Shown: positions 1-7,722 of the stretch, piece by piece
Numbering within the stretch: position 1 is the stretch's first letter
Layout: each line of letters begins with the position of its first letter
DNA from: Verrucomicrobiaceae bacterium
Lineage (GTDB): Bacteria; Verrucomicrobiota; Verrucomicrobiia; Verrucomicrobiales; Verrucomicrobiaceae
Length of the DNA: 64,000 bases
Assembly: GCA_016795485.1 (NCBI GenBank)
Contig: JAEUHM010000027.1
Span: 124,001-188,000, forward strand
Direction: 5' to 3'
Position numbers and translations under genes: made by a program
Notes under the pieces: model-generated
What the model was told of the DNA's origin: nothing
Databases searched by the model: none
Seen by the model: the letters and a program-made list of their open reading frames with translations, nothing else

Positions 1-155
1 AAATCATCCCCTTCTTCCGAACCGGCAAATCACCCGTCACACCGGCAGAGACCCTCGAGATCTATGCCTTCATGGAAGCAGCCGACGAAAGCAAACGCCA
101 AGGCGGTGCCGAAGTCACCCTCGACTCGGTGATGCAGAAAGCGCGTGGCAAGTGA
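1..155 (+). CDS. Gfo/Idh/MocA family oxidoreductase, C-terminal fragment
   Basis: Only the last 50 codons lie in the window; the reading frame begins at base 3 and stops with TGA at 153-155. The visible peptide contains PFFRTGKSPVTPAETLEIYA, then FMEAADESKRQGG and a short tail. This is the typical end of bacterial NAD(P)-dependent Gfo/Idh/MocA oxidoreductases of Verrucomicrobia and Planctomycetes, where FFRTGKxPV precedes an ETLEI(Y/F)AFMEAADESK helix. The catalytic and Rossmann parts are outside the window, so the substrate cannot be judged. A second member of the family lies at 22746-24053. Confidence 0.8.
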   Translation, partial: IIPFFRTGKSPVTPAETLEIYAFMEAADESKRQGGAEVTLDSVMQKARGK

Positions 156-257
156 ATCAGACGTGGCCGACAACAAGCAATCGTAAATCAGTTACCGTTG
201 ATTCGATTGGTCGTCGAATAGGTTGGAAGTTTGACCTATTTTGCCGACTTCCCTCAA

Positions 258-1583
258 TCAATACACCAAGCTACGGAACCCCTTAACTCGGTGGAAGGTA
301 ATCAAATTGCCGTTGTGTGCAGAATGCGCCTTTTCATCACCACTGCGACTTACGATGCAAAGATCTTCGCCGTCGATGCACATGGACGCATAGTGGCGCG
401 ATTCCCTCGGTGTGTCGCCTTTTGCCACGAGACCGGCGAAACACCAGTCGATCATATTCTTGGAGAAATGAAGCACGAGACGCTGCCTTTCATTGTCTGG
501 TAAGCCCCAGCGAGACTTCGGCATGCGGTCTGGACGAATCGTGGAATCTGTGGACTGCGAGCTGAGAAGCCAGTATCGCTTAGTCGCCTCATCCCACAGC
601 ACGTGGAAGCGCATCTGGCCACCTGGACACGGGGCGTAGAGCATTGGCGTGCCAGCGGGTGATCTAACCAGCGAAGTGGTCATGCTTCCATCATCGTTCT
701 CTTTCACTTGGGCGATGGCGGCATAGTTGGTCATGCCAGTATTGGCCCGCATCCAGAGATGGAATGTTTTGCCAGCAGCATCAAACCAGACGTGATCTGG
801 GTCAGTGAACTGAACCACATTTGTTTCACACCAGCCGAGCGGCGCGATTCCGCGTCCTCTCGGTGGAGCTAAGAAGGTCACATTCTTTCGGTCCATCGGA
901 TGAAACGGGAGTCCAAAGGCGTTCGGTAGCCGCGACTCTGCAACGTCCTCGAATACCAACTCGCTTGCAAAGGTCCAGCTCTCCCGCTTTGTGAGATTGC
1001 TGTCCGCCTTGGCCCGCATGAGCACCGGCGCTAGATCCGCCACCTGCCAACCCTGAATGCCGCGCCTCGGTGCGTGTTTTTCCATCACGAGATACACATT
1101 CCCTTTCGCAAAGTGCACATTGCACGCGCTTTGATGCCAGATGCCGTTATCATTCAAGAACGAACGCTCGCTCCACGTCACTCCGTCATCATCAGAGCGG
1201 ATCACCGCTACCTGCTTGTCACGGCCAACAACATAGAGCGACTTCCCCGCCACAAACGGCCTCGCGAAACTCAGATCGAAGTTCGGACGACGTGTCCACG
1301 ATTTACCGCCGTCGTCACTCGTGAGGATTCGTGATTCATGGAACGGCTTGTTCTCAGACGGCGCTGGCTTTCCTGCCGAGGAAACCTCATGTGTCACCAC
1401 CAGCCGCCCCGAACGAAGGCGGCAGATCCCCGGTGTGTAGCCAAAGATTCTCGCCGGGTCCGGAGATTCCCAGATCGTGATGTGATCCTGAGCCAACGGG
1501 CGGATCTGCCCCAGAGCTGCGGGAGCCGCGAAAAGTAAACAAGTGATCTCGATAGCGAATCGAACTGGTTTGGGAATCGTCAT
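258..1583 (-). CDS. secreted sialidase-like (BNR/Asp-box) protein
   Basis: A 441-residue protein. The ATG at 1583 is chosen because it gives a normal signal peptide (positively charged start, hydrophobic stretch to about residue 24, AxG-type cleavage); upstream codons in this frame run antisense-like into the neighbouring gene. Two Asp-box motifs are visible, SDDGGKSW (residues 89-96) and SDDDGVTW (130-137), the hallmark turns of six-bladed sialidase-type propellers. It may hydrolyse or bind glycans outside the cytoplasm, but catalytic arginines cannot be assigned by eye, so enzyme activity is inferred only. It is the last gene of a co-directional run, 46 bp after the FGE-like/sialidase fusion. 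Confidence 0.75.
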   Translation of the reverse strand: MTIPKPVRFAIEITCLLFAAPAALGQIRPLAQDHITIWESPDPARIFGYTPGICRLRSGRLVVTHEVSSAGKPAPSENKPFHESRILTSDDGGKSWTRRPNFDLSFARPFVAGKSLYVVGRDKQVAVIRSDDDGVTWSERSFLNDNGIWHQSACNVHFAKGNVYLVMEKHAPRRGIQGWQVADLAPVLMRAKADSNLTKRESWTFASELVFEDVAESRLPNAFGLPFHPMDRKNVTFLAPPRGRGIAPLGWCETNVVQFTDPDHVWFDAAGKTFHLWMRANTGMTNYAAIAQVKENDDGSMTTSLVRSPAGTPMLYAPCPGGQMRFHVLWDEATKRYWLLSSQSTDSTIRPDRMPKSRWGLPDNERQRLVLHFSKNMIDWCFAGLVAKGDTPRESRHYASMCIDGEDLCIVSRSGDEKAHSAHNGNLITFHRVKGFRSLVY

Positions 1584-1629
1584 AGACGTGCAATATCTTG
1601 GGCCTTCTGACTTCGATTTCCAACCAAAG

Positions 1630-3648
1630 CTACGGCCTAGTCGGCAGCGACTTGAGCCAGGCGAGGTTGAAGACGTAGTGGTTGCGGCTGCTGATGAGCT
1701 GGATGCATCCATCACGAGTCTGGATGGCGGCGAGGTAGCCGTTGTGCTCGGCGCGGTTATCGCTGAGCGGGAACATGTTGCGGTCGATGCCATTCACCGT
1801 ACGCTGCGGGCCGCCGGGCGTGATCAGACGCTTGTGAGGCCATGTTTTGCCATCGTCGAACGACACTGCGGCGAAGAGACCCGCGCCATTGAACTCGCCG
1901 TTTTTACTTTGGAAGGTCATACCCTTCGGATTTCGCGCATTCGCGGAAAGGTCAGTAAATGAACAAAAGAGCAGCGAACCTTCACGCAGACGGATGAGCG
2001 CCTGCCGCTGCACGCTGCTGATGGCGGGAAACTCGGTCGCTTCATGCGTCCAGATCTTCCCACCATCGCTAGAGAAGCTCGCGGGCGTTTTGAAGTTAAA
2101 GGCTTTCTGTTCCGATTCGCTGTTGAGACGGCCAAAGCTCATCAAACGGCCGTCGTTCAACTCGACGATGGGTGCATGAATGCCTGCATGACGTGCAGCG
2201 CTGCCATTTCGATGCGCGAGCTTCTTGTCAGTGATGGTTTCCGAGGTCCAGGTCTTGCCGCCATCGGTGCTTTTGGTAAGGCTGGTGGTGGTCACGTCCT
2301 GCGTCATCAAAATGGTGCCATCCCGAGTGCGGAGAAGCTGATTGCCAATCTCGCTCCAGGGCTGGATGATCTGTGGCTTGCTCCACGTGACGCCGTTGTC
2401 GGTGCTGTGACGAACAAGGTTCTCACGCAGGCCGCGCACGAGGTGGAAGAGTGTCTTGTCACCATCCCACCAGAGTTTAGGGGCGTGATCATTCACGTCA
2501 GCGCCATCCCAAAACAGCGAGGCACTCTCCCACTCGGTCGCGCCTAGTCGCAAGCGGCTCACGAGGTTGTTCAGCTCAGTGCCGGCCTCATCGACGCAGG
2601 AATACCACACCGCGAGCAAGTCACCATTTGGGCATTCGGCGATGGCGGGGCTGTGATTGTGACCGGAGAACGTCGGACCAAACGAGTTCGGCTCCACTTT
2701 GACGAAGGGCTTAGGTCCCTCAAAGAACGGCATGTCCGGTGACGATGGTTGGAGCTTGGGCAAGGATTGTGAAACATTCTGCGCGTGAAGTGGAGGCGTG
2801 GGCAGAGGAAGCTTTTCACCCTTCGGCCAGTCGCCGAGCACCACGCGGAAGCCGATGCGCTCATTCACCGCCTCCGGTACCCACGACATTCGATTCGCCG
2901 AGCGCAGTAACCGTGTCTGCATCGAGTGACTGCCGCCGCGAATCACGCGCAGATCGCCATCGACACGCCCGAGCGGATCTCGCGGCTCTGCGGCCTCATA
3001 AGGTCCATACCAATCGGCGCACCACTCGGCGACGTTGCCGTGCATGTCGAAAAGCCCCCACGCATTTGCCGGAGTGCGTCCGACTTTGAGCGAAAGCTTC
3101 GTGCCCTTCGGCTTATATTCCGGCGGCATCGTTTCAGCCGGGAAAAAGCGATCTCGCACACCGACATCGCTCGGCCACGAGTGAAAACCAGCCGGAAGCG
3201 CCTCACCCGTGTGAAACAACGTCGTGGTGCCCGCCCGGCACGCAAACTCCCACTCCGCCTCCGTCGGCAGGCGATACGTTTTGCCCTCCTTCTTCGACAA
3301 CCACTCGCAAAACGCCACTGCGTCGTTCCAGCTCACCTCCGTGACCGCATCTTCGTCGTGTTGGCCGCGATGTTTTGGATCAAACTGCCGATACTGACCC
3401 ACCGTAACCTCCGTGGCGCTGATCTGAAACGCCTGTGCAATGGTCACGCGATGCGCGGGCTTCTCATCCCAGTCCGCATCATCAAACTTCTCCGCGTGCT
3501 TCTTTACATTGTAATCCGCCGCCGGTCCGTCTTGGCCCATCATGAAGCTACCCGGCGAAATCGGCACCAGTTTCATGCCGATGGAGTTGGTGATGGGCTC
3601 TGCTGCAAGCAGCGGGCTGAGGGCGAGGAGGAAAACGAAAGCACGCAT
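1630..3648 (-). CDS. FGE-like (SUMF1) domain fused to a sialidase-like domain
   Basis: A 672-residue secreted fusion. The start at 3648 gives a signal peptide (MRAFVFLLALSPLLAAEP). Residues about 20-270 form a formylglycine-generating-enzyme-type fold: NSIGMKLVPISPGSFMMG, then TEVTVGQYRQF, RLPTEAEWEFACRAG, NAWGLFDMHGNVAEWCADWY and RVIRGGSHSM. Residues about 300-672 are a sialidase-like propeller with STDNGVTW, STDGGKTW, SSDGGKIW and SFDDGKTW Asp boxes. In true sulfatase-activating FGE the region after RGGS carries the active cysteine; here it reads MQTRLLRSANR without cysteine, so sulfatase activation is unlikely and the domain is probably structural or binding. It sits 16 bp after the broken hydrolase gene and 46 bp before the sialidase-like gene. 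Confidence 0.82.
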   Translation of the reverse strand: MRAFVFLLALSPLLAAEPITNSIGMKLVPISPGSFMMGQDGPAADYNVKKHAEKFDDADWDEKPAHRVTIAQAFQISATEVTVGQYRQFDPKHRGQHDEDAVTEVSWNDAVAFCEWLSKKEGKTYRLPTEAEWEFACRAGTTTLFHTGEALPAGFHSWPSDVGVRDRFFPAETMPPEYKPKGTKLSLKVGRTPANAWGLFDMHGNVAEWCADWYGPYEAAEPRDPLGRVDGDLRVIRGGSHSMQTRLLRSANRMSWVPEAVNERIGFRVVLGDWPKGEKLPLPTPPLHAQNVSQSLPKLQPSSPDMPFFEGPKPFVKVEPNSFGPTFSGHNHSPAIAECPNGDLLAVWYSCVDEAGTELNNLVSRLRLGATEWESASLFWDGADVNDHAPKLWWDGDKTLFHLVRGLRENLVRHSTDNGVTWSKPQIIQPWSEIGNQLLRTRDGTILMTQDVTTTSLTKSTDGGKTWTSETITDKKLAHRNGSAARHAGIHAPIVELNDGRLMSFGRLNSESEQKAFNFKTPASFSSDGGKIWTHEATEFPAISSVQRQALIRLREGSLLFCSFTDLSANARNPKGMTFQSKNGEFNGAGLFAAVSFDDGKTWPHKRLITPGGPQRTVNGIDRNMFPLSDNRAEHNGYLAAIQTRDGCIQLISSRNHYVFNLAWLKSLPTRP

Positions 3649-3664
3649 GAGTGAGCGTGAACGC

Positions 3665-4638
3665 TCACTTCCGCTGCCACTTGTCGTCTTTCTCCAGCAC
3701 AGAGCGGGCGGTTTCGCCATTGAGCCAGGCTTTGGCCTCGGCGTCGCCTTTGAGGAAGGTGTCCCAAAAGGCGGTGCTGAGGGCGAGGATGGCGCGGTGA
3801 TGATTGGGGTTGCGCGTTCCACGCTCACCGGGCAGAGCGCGGTCACCAAAGGCGCTGTGCTCGGCATCTTTGAGCACGAGTTCATATTTGTCGCCAGGTG
3901 GAAGAGCGGGATACACGCCGAGACGTGAATCAAGATCGCCTCCGATGGTCATGCTGCCGATACGGGCGACATCCTTCGTGCCGGTCATGAGCAGCCAGGG
4001 CAGCTTCTCACACTACCAAAGGCACGCTCCACGCTGCCTGCGGCAGGCACGCTGGGGCTCATCATGATGGCGGCCTTGATGCGTGGATCGGTAAAGCGCG
4101 CTCCACCCACAGCAAGGCTCTGTCCGCTAACGGCTTGCGTGGTTACCGCACCAAATGAATGCCCGGACATGCCCAGGCGAGTCATATCCAACTGACCGTG
4201 CAAAGCATGACCTTCTAAGGCATTCCAGCTTGTGAGTTGATCCAGAACTGCGGGGATGTCGGCCACGCGCAGTAGAAAGTTTGGCAAGCTCGCGGCTTGT
4301 TTCATCGCTGAAGGGATCTGTGCTAGCCCCTTGCCTTGCCACACGGATTCATCGCTGCCGGGATGCTGCACAAACACCACTGCATAGCCACGCGCTGACC
4401 AATACTTCCCGAGATAGGGGTTGTTCTGACATGAGCCGCCGAGACCGTGGCTGAAAAGCACGACGGGCGCGGGTTTGACCGCGACAGGGAGATAGACCCG
4501 AATCGGAAGGACGCGATCGCGTTTGGAATCCGTCACTGCCAAATCAAGCGGCTCTGGTGTCGCTGGCACGGAGAGTTTCAGCGGATCGTAGGCGAATAGC
4601 GATGTGGTGAGGAGGGTGGCAACGAGCAACAACTTCAT
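3665..4638 (-). pseudogene. secreted alpha/beta hydrolase (dienelactone/PAF-acetylhydrolase-like), split by a frameshift
   Basis: Two adjoining minus-strand frames together make one hydrolase. The 5' part (3985-4638) has a signal peptide, the oxyanion-loop motif VVLFSHGLGGS and the nucleophile elbow MSGHSFGAVTT. The 3' part (3665-about 4010) begins [13 protein letters not shown] and carries the likely catalytic-histidine segment DAEHSAFGD. The join is near 4003-4010: adding one A to the AA there (minus strand) would give an uninterrupted [17 protein letters not shown]. As read, the serine and histidine are on separate polypeptides, so the gene is either inactivated or affected by a sequencing error. 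Full length would be about 324 residues, normal for the family. It lies 44 bp downstream of the deacetylase gene. Confidence 0.78.
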
Positions 4639-4682
4639 GATCTGGGATACCGATGAAACTCCTCAAACCTGAATGAGTCGCT

Positions 4683-5435
4683 TCATTTCGAGGCCGGAGC
4701 TGCGGCCAAATACTCGCTCGGGGTCATGAACGAGACGTTCTTTGACTTCAGGAAGTCGATGATGCGCTTAAAGCCAGTCCAGCGCTCGTCGTTCCACTGC
4801 TCGGGGTGACCCTGAAGCACGAGCACGTCCTTCTGCGCGGCGTGCTTCTCGTAGAAGGCGATGAACTTGTCGGCATCCGGCACAAAGGTCGGGTTCTCAA
4901 GTGCCATCACACGAGGAATGCTGAGCCGCGTGAAGAACTTTGGCTTGGCGGGCCCGTAGAGCCAGATTTTGATCTCGGGGACGCCTTCCATCGCCTCGTC
5001 AGTGGCATCGGTGGTGCCGCTCCAGTGCGGGCCAAAGGCAGGGAGCGTGAAGCCAAGCTTCTCTTTGGCCAAGGCTTCTCCCTTTGCGAGAATGGCGCGT
5101 TGTTCCGATGCAGTTCCGCTCTCAAACTCCCCGGTGTCTTTTGGTCCACGCATCTTGTAACCGTGCATCCAGAGTTCGATCTGCCCGGCGGCTTGCACAT
5201 CCTTCAGCCATTGAAAATAGAGTGCGTTATCCTTTTCCAACGACTCGGTGATGACGCCGAAGGATGCCTTGATTCGTTTCTCAACGAGATAGTCGTGCGT
5301 CTTCTGCCAGCGATCCGACACGGGTTTGGTGCCAACACGACGTGCGATTACATCGTCGAGCTTTAGCAGAATGATCTGCTGAGCGTGGGCGGATATCGTG
5401 AACAGCAAACTGAAGATCATTACAAAGCGATTCAT
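4683..5435 (-). CDS. secreted polysaccharide deacetylase-like protein
   Basis: A 250-residue protein with a signal peptide ending at AHAQQ. It starts like NodB-type deacetylases (IILLKLDDV, the first metal-binding segment, with DD), followed by KRIKASFGVITESL, the ELWMHGYKM segment carrying a candidate metal histidine, and a later VLQGHPEQW histidine segment. These correspond to the divergent polysaccharide deacetylases common in Verrucomicrobia and Planctomycetes, which may act on N-acetylated glycans in the periplasm. The gene starts a co-directional run with the hydrolase and sialidase-like genes, suggesting glycan use. It is divergent from the toroid protein gene, with 77 bp between the starts. 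Confidence 0.75.
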   Translation of the reverse strand: MNRFVMIFSLLFTISAHAQQIILLKLDDVIARRVGTKPVSDRWQKTHDYLVEKRIKASFGVITESLEKDNALYFQWLKDVQAAGQIELWMHGYKMRGPKDTGEFESGTASEQRAILAKGEALAKEKLGFTLPAFGPHWSGTTDATDEAMEGVPEIKIWLYGPAKPKFFTRLSIPRVMALENPTFVPDADKFIAFYEKHAAQKDVLVLQGHPEQWNDERWTGFKRIIDFLKSKNVSFMTPSEYLAAAPASK

Positions 5436-5512
5436 TGGGTCACTCGACGGTTATCAGACCAGTTTGTCAATCTCAGGCGCAAGATCATCGCAACGGCAGC
5501 GTCTTCACTGCT

Positions 5513-6481
5513 ATGAACCTGCGTTGGTATGTCACTTTGGCCCTCGCTGCGGGTGGCGTCCACGCGGACGAGGTCATGCTGCGGAACGCCGTGAGCAAAG
5601 GTCTCTCCTATCTTGCCAAAGAAGGCGAAGTGTGGATGGAAGAGCGTGAGTGCATCAGTTGTCACCATCTGCCCGAGCTGATCTGGAGTCATCGGGAAGC
5701 AAGGGCGCGTGGATTTTCACTGAATGAAACAAAGTTCAACGAGTGGCTGGCCTGGGCCAACGAGCGGGCCAACCAAAAGCAGCACGGACTGGAGCAAGCT
5801 TCCATGATGTTGCTAGCAATGCCGGATAAGGCCGCACCCGATCATATCGAACGCATTTTGAGCGAACAGAAGAATGATGGATCATGGAAGCCAGGCGGAC
5901 AGTACCTCAGCATGCAAAAGCGTGGAGAGGCCGATGCCAATGCGAATGCGATTCGGCTCCACCTGCTGGCCCTTGGCGCTGCTAGAACTTCGAGCTCTGA
6001 TGTTGATGTTGTCACTAGCAAAGCGAAGAAGCAGCTAACTCAAGCAAGCACACCCACGGCGACTGAATCTCAGGTGTTTCGGCTACAGTTTGCGCGCCTA
6101 GCAGGTGACAAGAAGGATGATGTTGCCTTAACCACTGCGTTAATCCGACAACAACGAGGCGATGGTGGCTGGAGTTCGGTGATTGGCGAGAACATGAGTG
6201 ATGCACTGGCGACCGGGCAGGTCATCTGGGCACTCCACACCAGCCAAGATGCCAAAGTCAGGAATGCGGTTACAAAGGCGGTTGCTTGGTTGCTCCGCAC
6301 TCAGAGACCCGATGGCTCCTGGGAGATGGATTACGCACACATCAGCAAGATCGACCGTAGCGCGCCAGAGAAGTCCAAATCAATCAAGGAGGTTAATGAT
6401 ATCTACGTCTACTGGGGAACTGGATGGGCCACCATCGGCCTGCTTCAGGGATTGCCACTGGCACAGCCGATGACCGATTGA
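5513..6481 (+). CDS. secreted prenyltransferase/squalene-cyclase-fold protein with a CxxCH haem motif
   Basis: A 322-residue protein. The ATG at 5513 is followed by a short signal peptide (MNLRWYVTLALAAGGVHADE). An early CISCHH segment near residue 48 is a CxxCH c-type haem-binding motif, and three or more alpha/alpha-toroid repeats follow: QKNDGSWKPGGQ, QQRGDGGWSS and QRPDGSWEMDY. QxxDGSW repeats are typical of squalene-hopene cyclase and prenyltransferase folds, but no cyclase DxDD motif is evident. The combination suggests a periplasmic haem-bound toroid protein of unknown substrate. The last 37 bp overlap the end of the convergent PAP2-phosphatase gene. Confidence 0.75.
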   Translation: MNLRWYVTLALAAGGVHADEVMLRNAVSKGLSYLAKEGEVWMEERECISCHHLPELIWSHREARARGFSLNETKFNEWLAWANERANQKQHGLEQASMMLLAMPDKAAPDHIERILSEQKNDGSWKPGGQYLSMQKRGEADANANAIRLHLLALGAARTSSSDVDVVTSKAKKQLTQASTPTATESQVFRLQFARLAGDKKDDVALTTALIRQQRGDGGWSSVIGENMSDALATGQVIWALHTSQDAKVRNAVTKAVAWLLRTQRPDGSWEMDYAHISKIDRSAPEKSKSIKEVNDIYVYWGTGWATIGLLQGLPLAQPMTD

Positions 6482-7722
6482 GGCTCCAAAGTGCAGATGC
6501 GTTGTTTTGCCTCGTCCAGAGTAGAAGCCTTCCCCATCTCCTCAAGCCAGTGCGCCGCAATCAGTGCGGAGCGTTGTAGGCCGAGTTGGCAGTGAAGATA
6601 CACTCGATTCCCGGCGGCACGCTCAGCGCGGATGATGTGCAGAGCTTGCTGAATGTGCTCTTGCTTGAGCGGAACGAGGTCAAGTAGGGGAAGATTGTGA
6701 TAGCGGGCACGCTCGCGAAACGCAACGGGTGCGTTGGACTCGGCTGTTAGGTCGAGCACAGCGAGATTGCCACCGCGGGTGAGTTGTTCTGCCTCTGTGG
6801 GAGTGACTTTGCGGCCAAAGAGGAGTCCATCTGCCACTTCATGCCAACCAGGCACACGCTTGAGCCAATGCCTCTGATACCACTTTGTCACGAGGAGCAC
6901 GGGCAGGAGGCACCACTCGGCACTGGGCGAGAGGGTTCCGTTTTCCTTCCCAAGCAATCGCGAACGCCCAGTGAAATAGGCCATAGCCATGATTCCGCAA
7001 GCCACGGCAGGCCAGACGAAGCCCCACCACATGAAACTGAGGCCTACAAACGTCAAAGCACCTGCTCCATAGCGCATGGCAAGTTTGGTTGAAGGATTGC
7101 GAGTGCCAGGCTGGCGGGGATCGGGGATCAAAGCAGCCACAGCCCAGCCCATGACGAATCCACCGGCAACATCCACCAGATGATGTTGCCACACGAGCAA
7201 CGTGGACAATCCGATGAGAATGAACCATATCTTTACGGCTCTGCGGGTCCATCCGGTGAGATGTGCGCCATAGAAAACCCACACCAGTGATCGCAAGCTG
7301 ATGTGCAACGAAGGAGCGAGGTTGTAGGGCTGGTCGTTAAAATACAGCGCCTTGAATAAAGGTGCAGTCCAACCGGATGGTTCGGGGCGCGGCAGCCCTA
7401 ACTTGAGAGGAAACAGCCAGAAGAACAGTCCGCTCAGCACCGTGACAGTGATCAAGCGTTTAGTGAGGAGGTTCAGCTCAACGCGGCTGCTGCACAGAAA
7501 GAATGCGCCACAGAAGAAGAGATCCAGCGACCAATAGGGAACAACGAGCTCTTTGATAAACGGAATGTGCCGCTCCCACTCGAACATAAGTGTGGGCACG
7601 TCGTTACGTTGAGCTGCCAGCCAGTTGCAGGTGCTGTAGACCGCTACAAAGATTCCCCCAGCAAGCGCTAGCCTCCATGCGGCAGGCCAGAAAAGACCCG
7701 GTTCTCGCCTTCGGTCAATCAT
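6445..7722 (-). CDS. ynbD: PAP2 membrane phosphatase fused to a dual-specificity phosphatase (YnbD-like)
   Basis: A 425-residue inner-membrane protein. Residues about 1-220 have several membrane spans and a PAP2-like active region: PLKLGLPRPEPSG, then LAPSLHISLRSL, then HHLVDVAGGF. The C-terminal part (about residues 310-425) is a cysteine phosphatase domain with the P-loop VYLHCQLGLQRS, matching HCxxGxxR, and an upstream general-acid region LPLLDLVP. This PAP2-plus-dual-specificity arrangement and length match E. coli YnbD (about 430 residues). It is the last gene of a five-gene operon for phospholipid headgroup chemistry; its ATG overlaps the preceding stop by 4 bp. A role in dephosphorylating a phosphatidylglycerophosphate-like or phosphoinositide-like product is inference. 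Confidence 0.85.
   Translation of the reverse strand: MIDRRREPGLFWPAAWRLALAGGIFVAVYSTCNWLAAQRNDVPTLMFEWERHIPFIKELVVPYWSLDLFFCGAFFLCSSRVELNLLTKRLITVTVLSGLFFWLFPLKLGLPRPEPSGWTAPLFKALYFNDQPYNLAPSLHISLRSLVWVFYGAHLTGWTRRAVKIWFILIGLSTLLVWQHHLVDVAGGFVMGWAVAALIPDPRQPGTRNPSTKLAMRYGAGALTFVGLSFMWWGFVWPAVACGIMAMAYFTGRSRLLGKENGTLSPSAEWCLLPVLLVTKWYQRHWLKRVPGWHEVADGLLFGRKVTPTEAEQLTRGGNLAVLDLTAESNAPVAFRERARYHNLPLLDLVPLKQEHIQQALHIIRAERAAGNRVYLHCQLGLQRSALIAAHWLEEMGKASTLDEAKQRICTLEPQSVIGCASGNP

Noticed and set aside
2926-3654. A 242-residue plus-strand reading frame opposite the FGE-like gene
   Set aside because: It is a shadow of the clearly coding minus-strand FGE/sialidase fusion and has no family resemblance.
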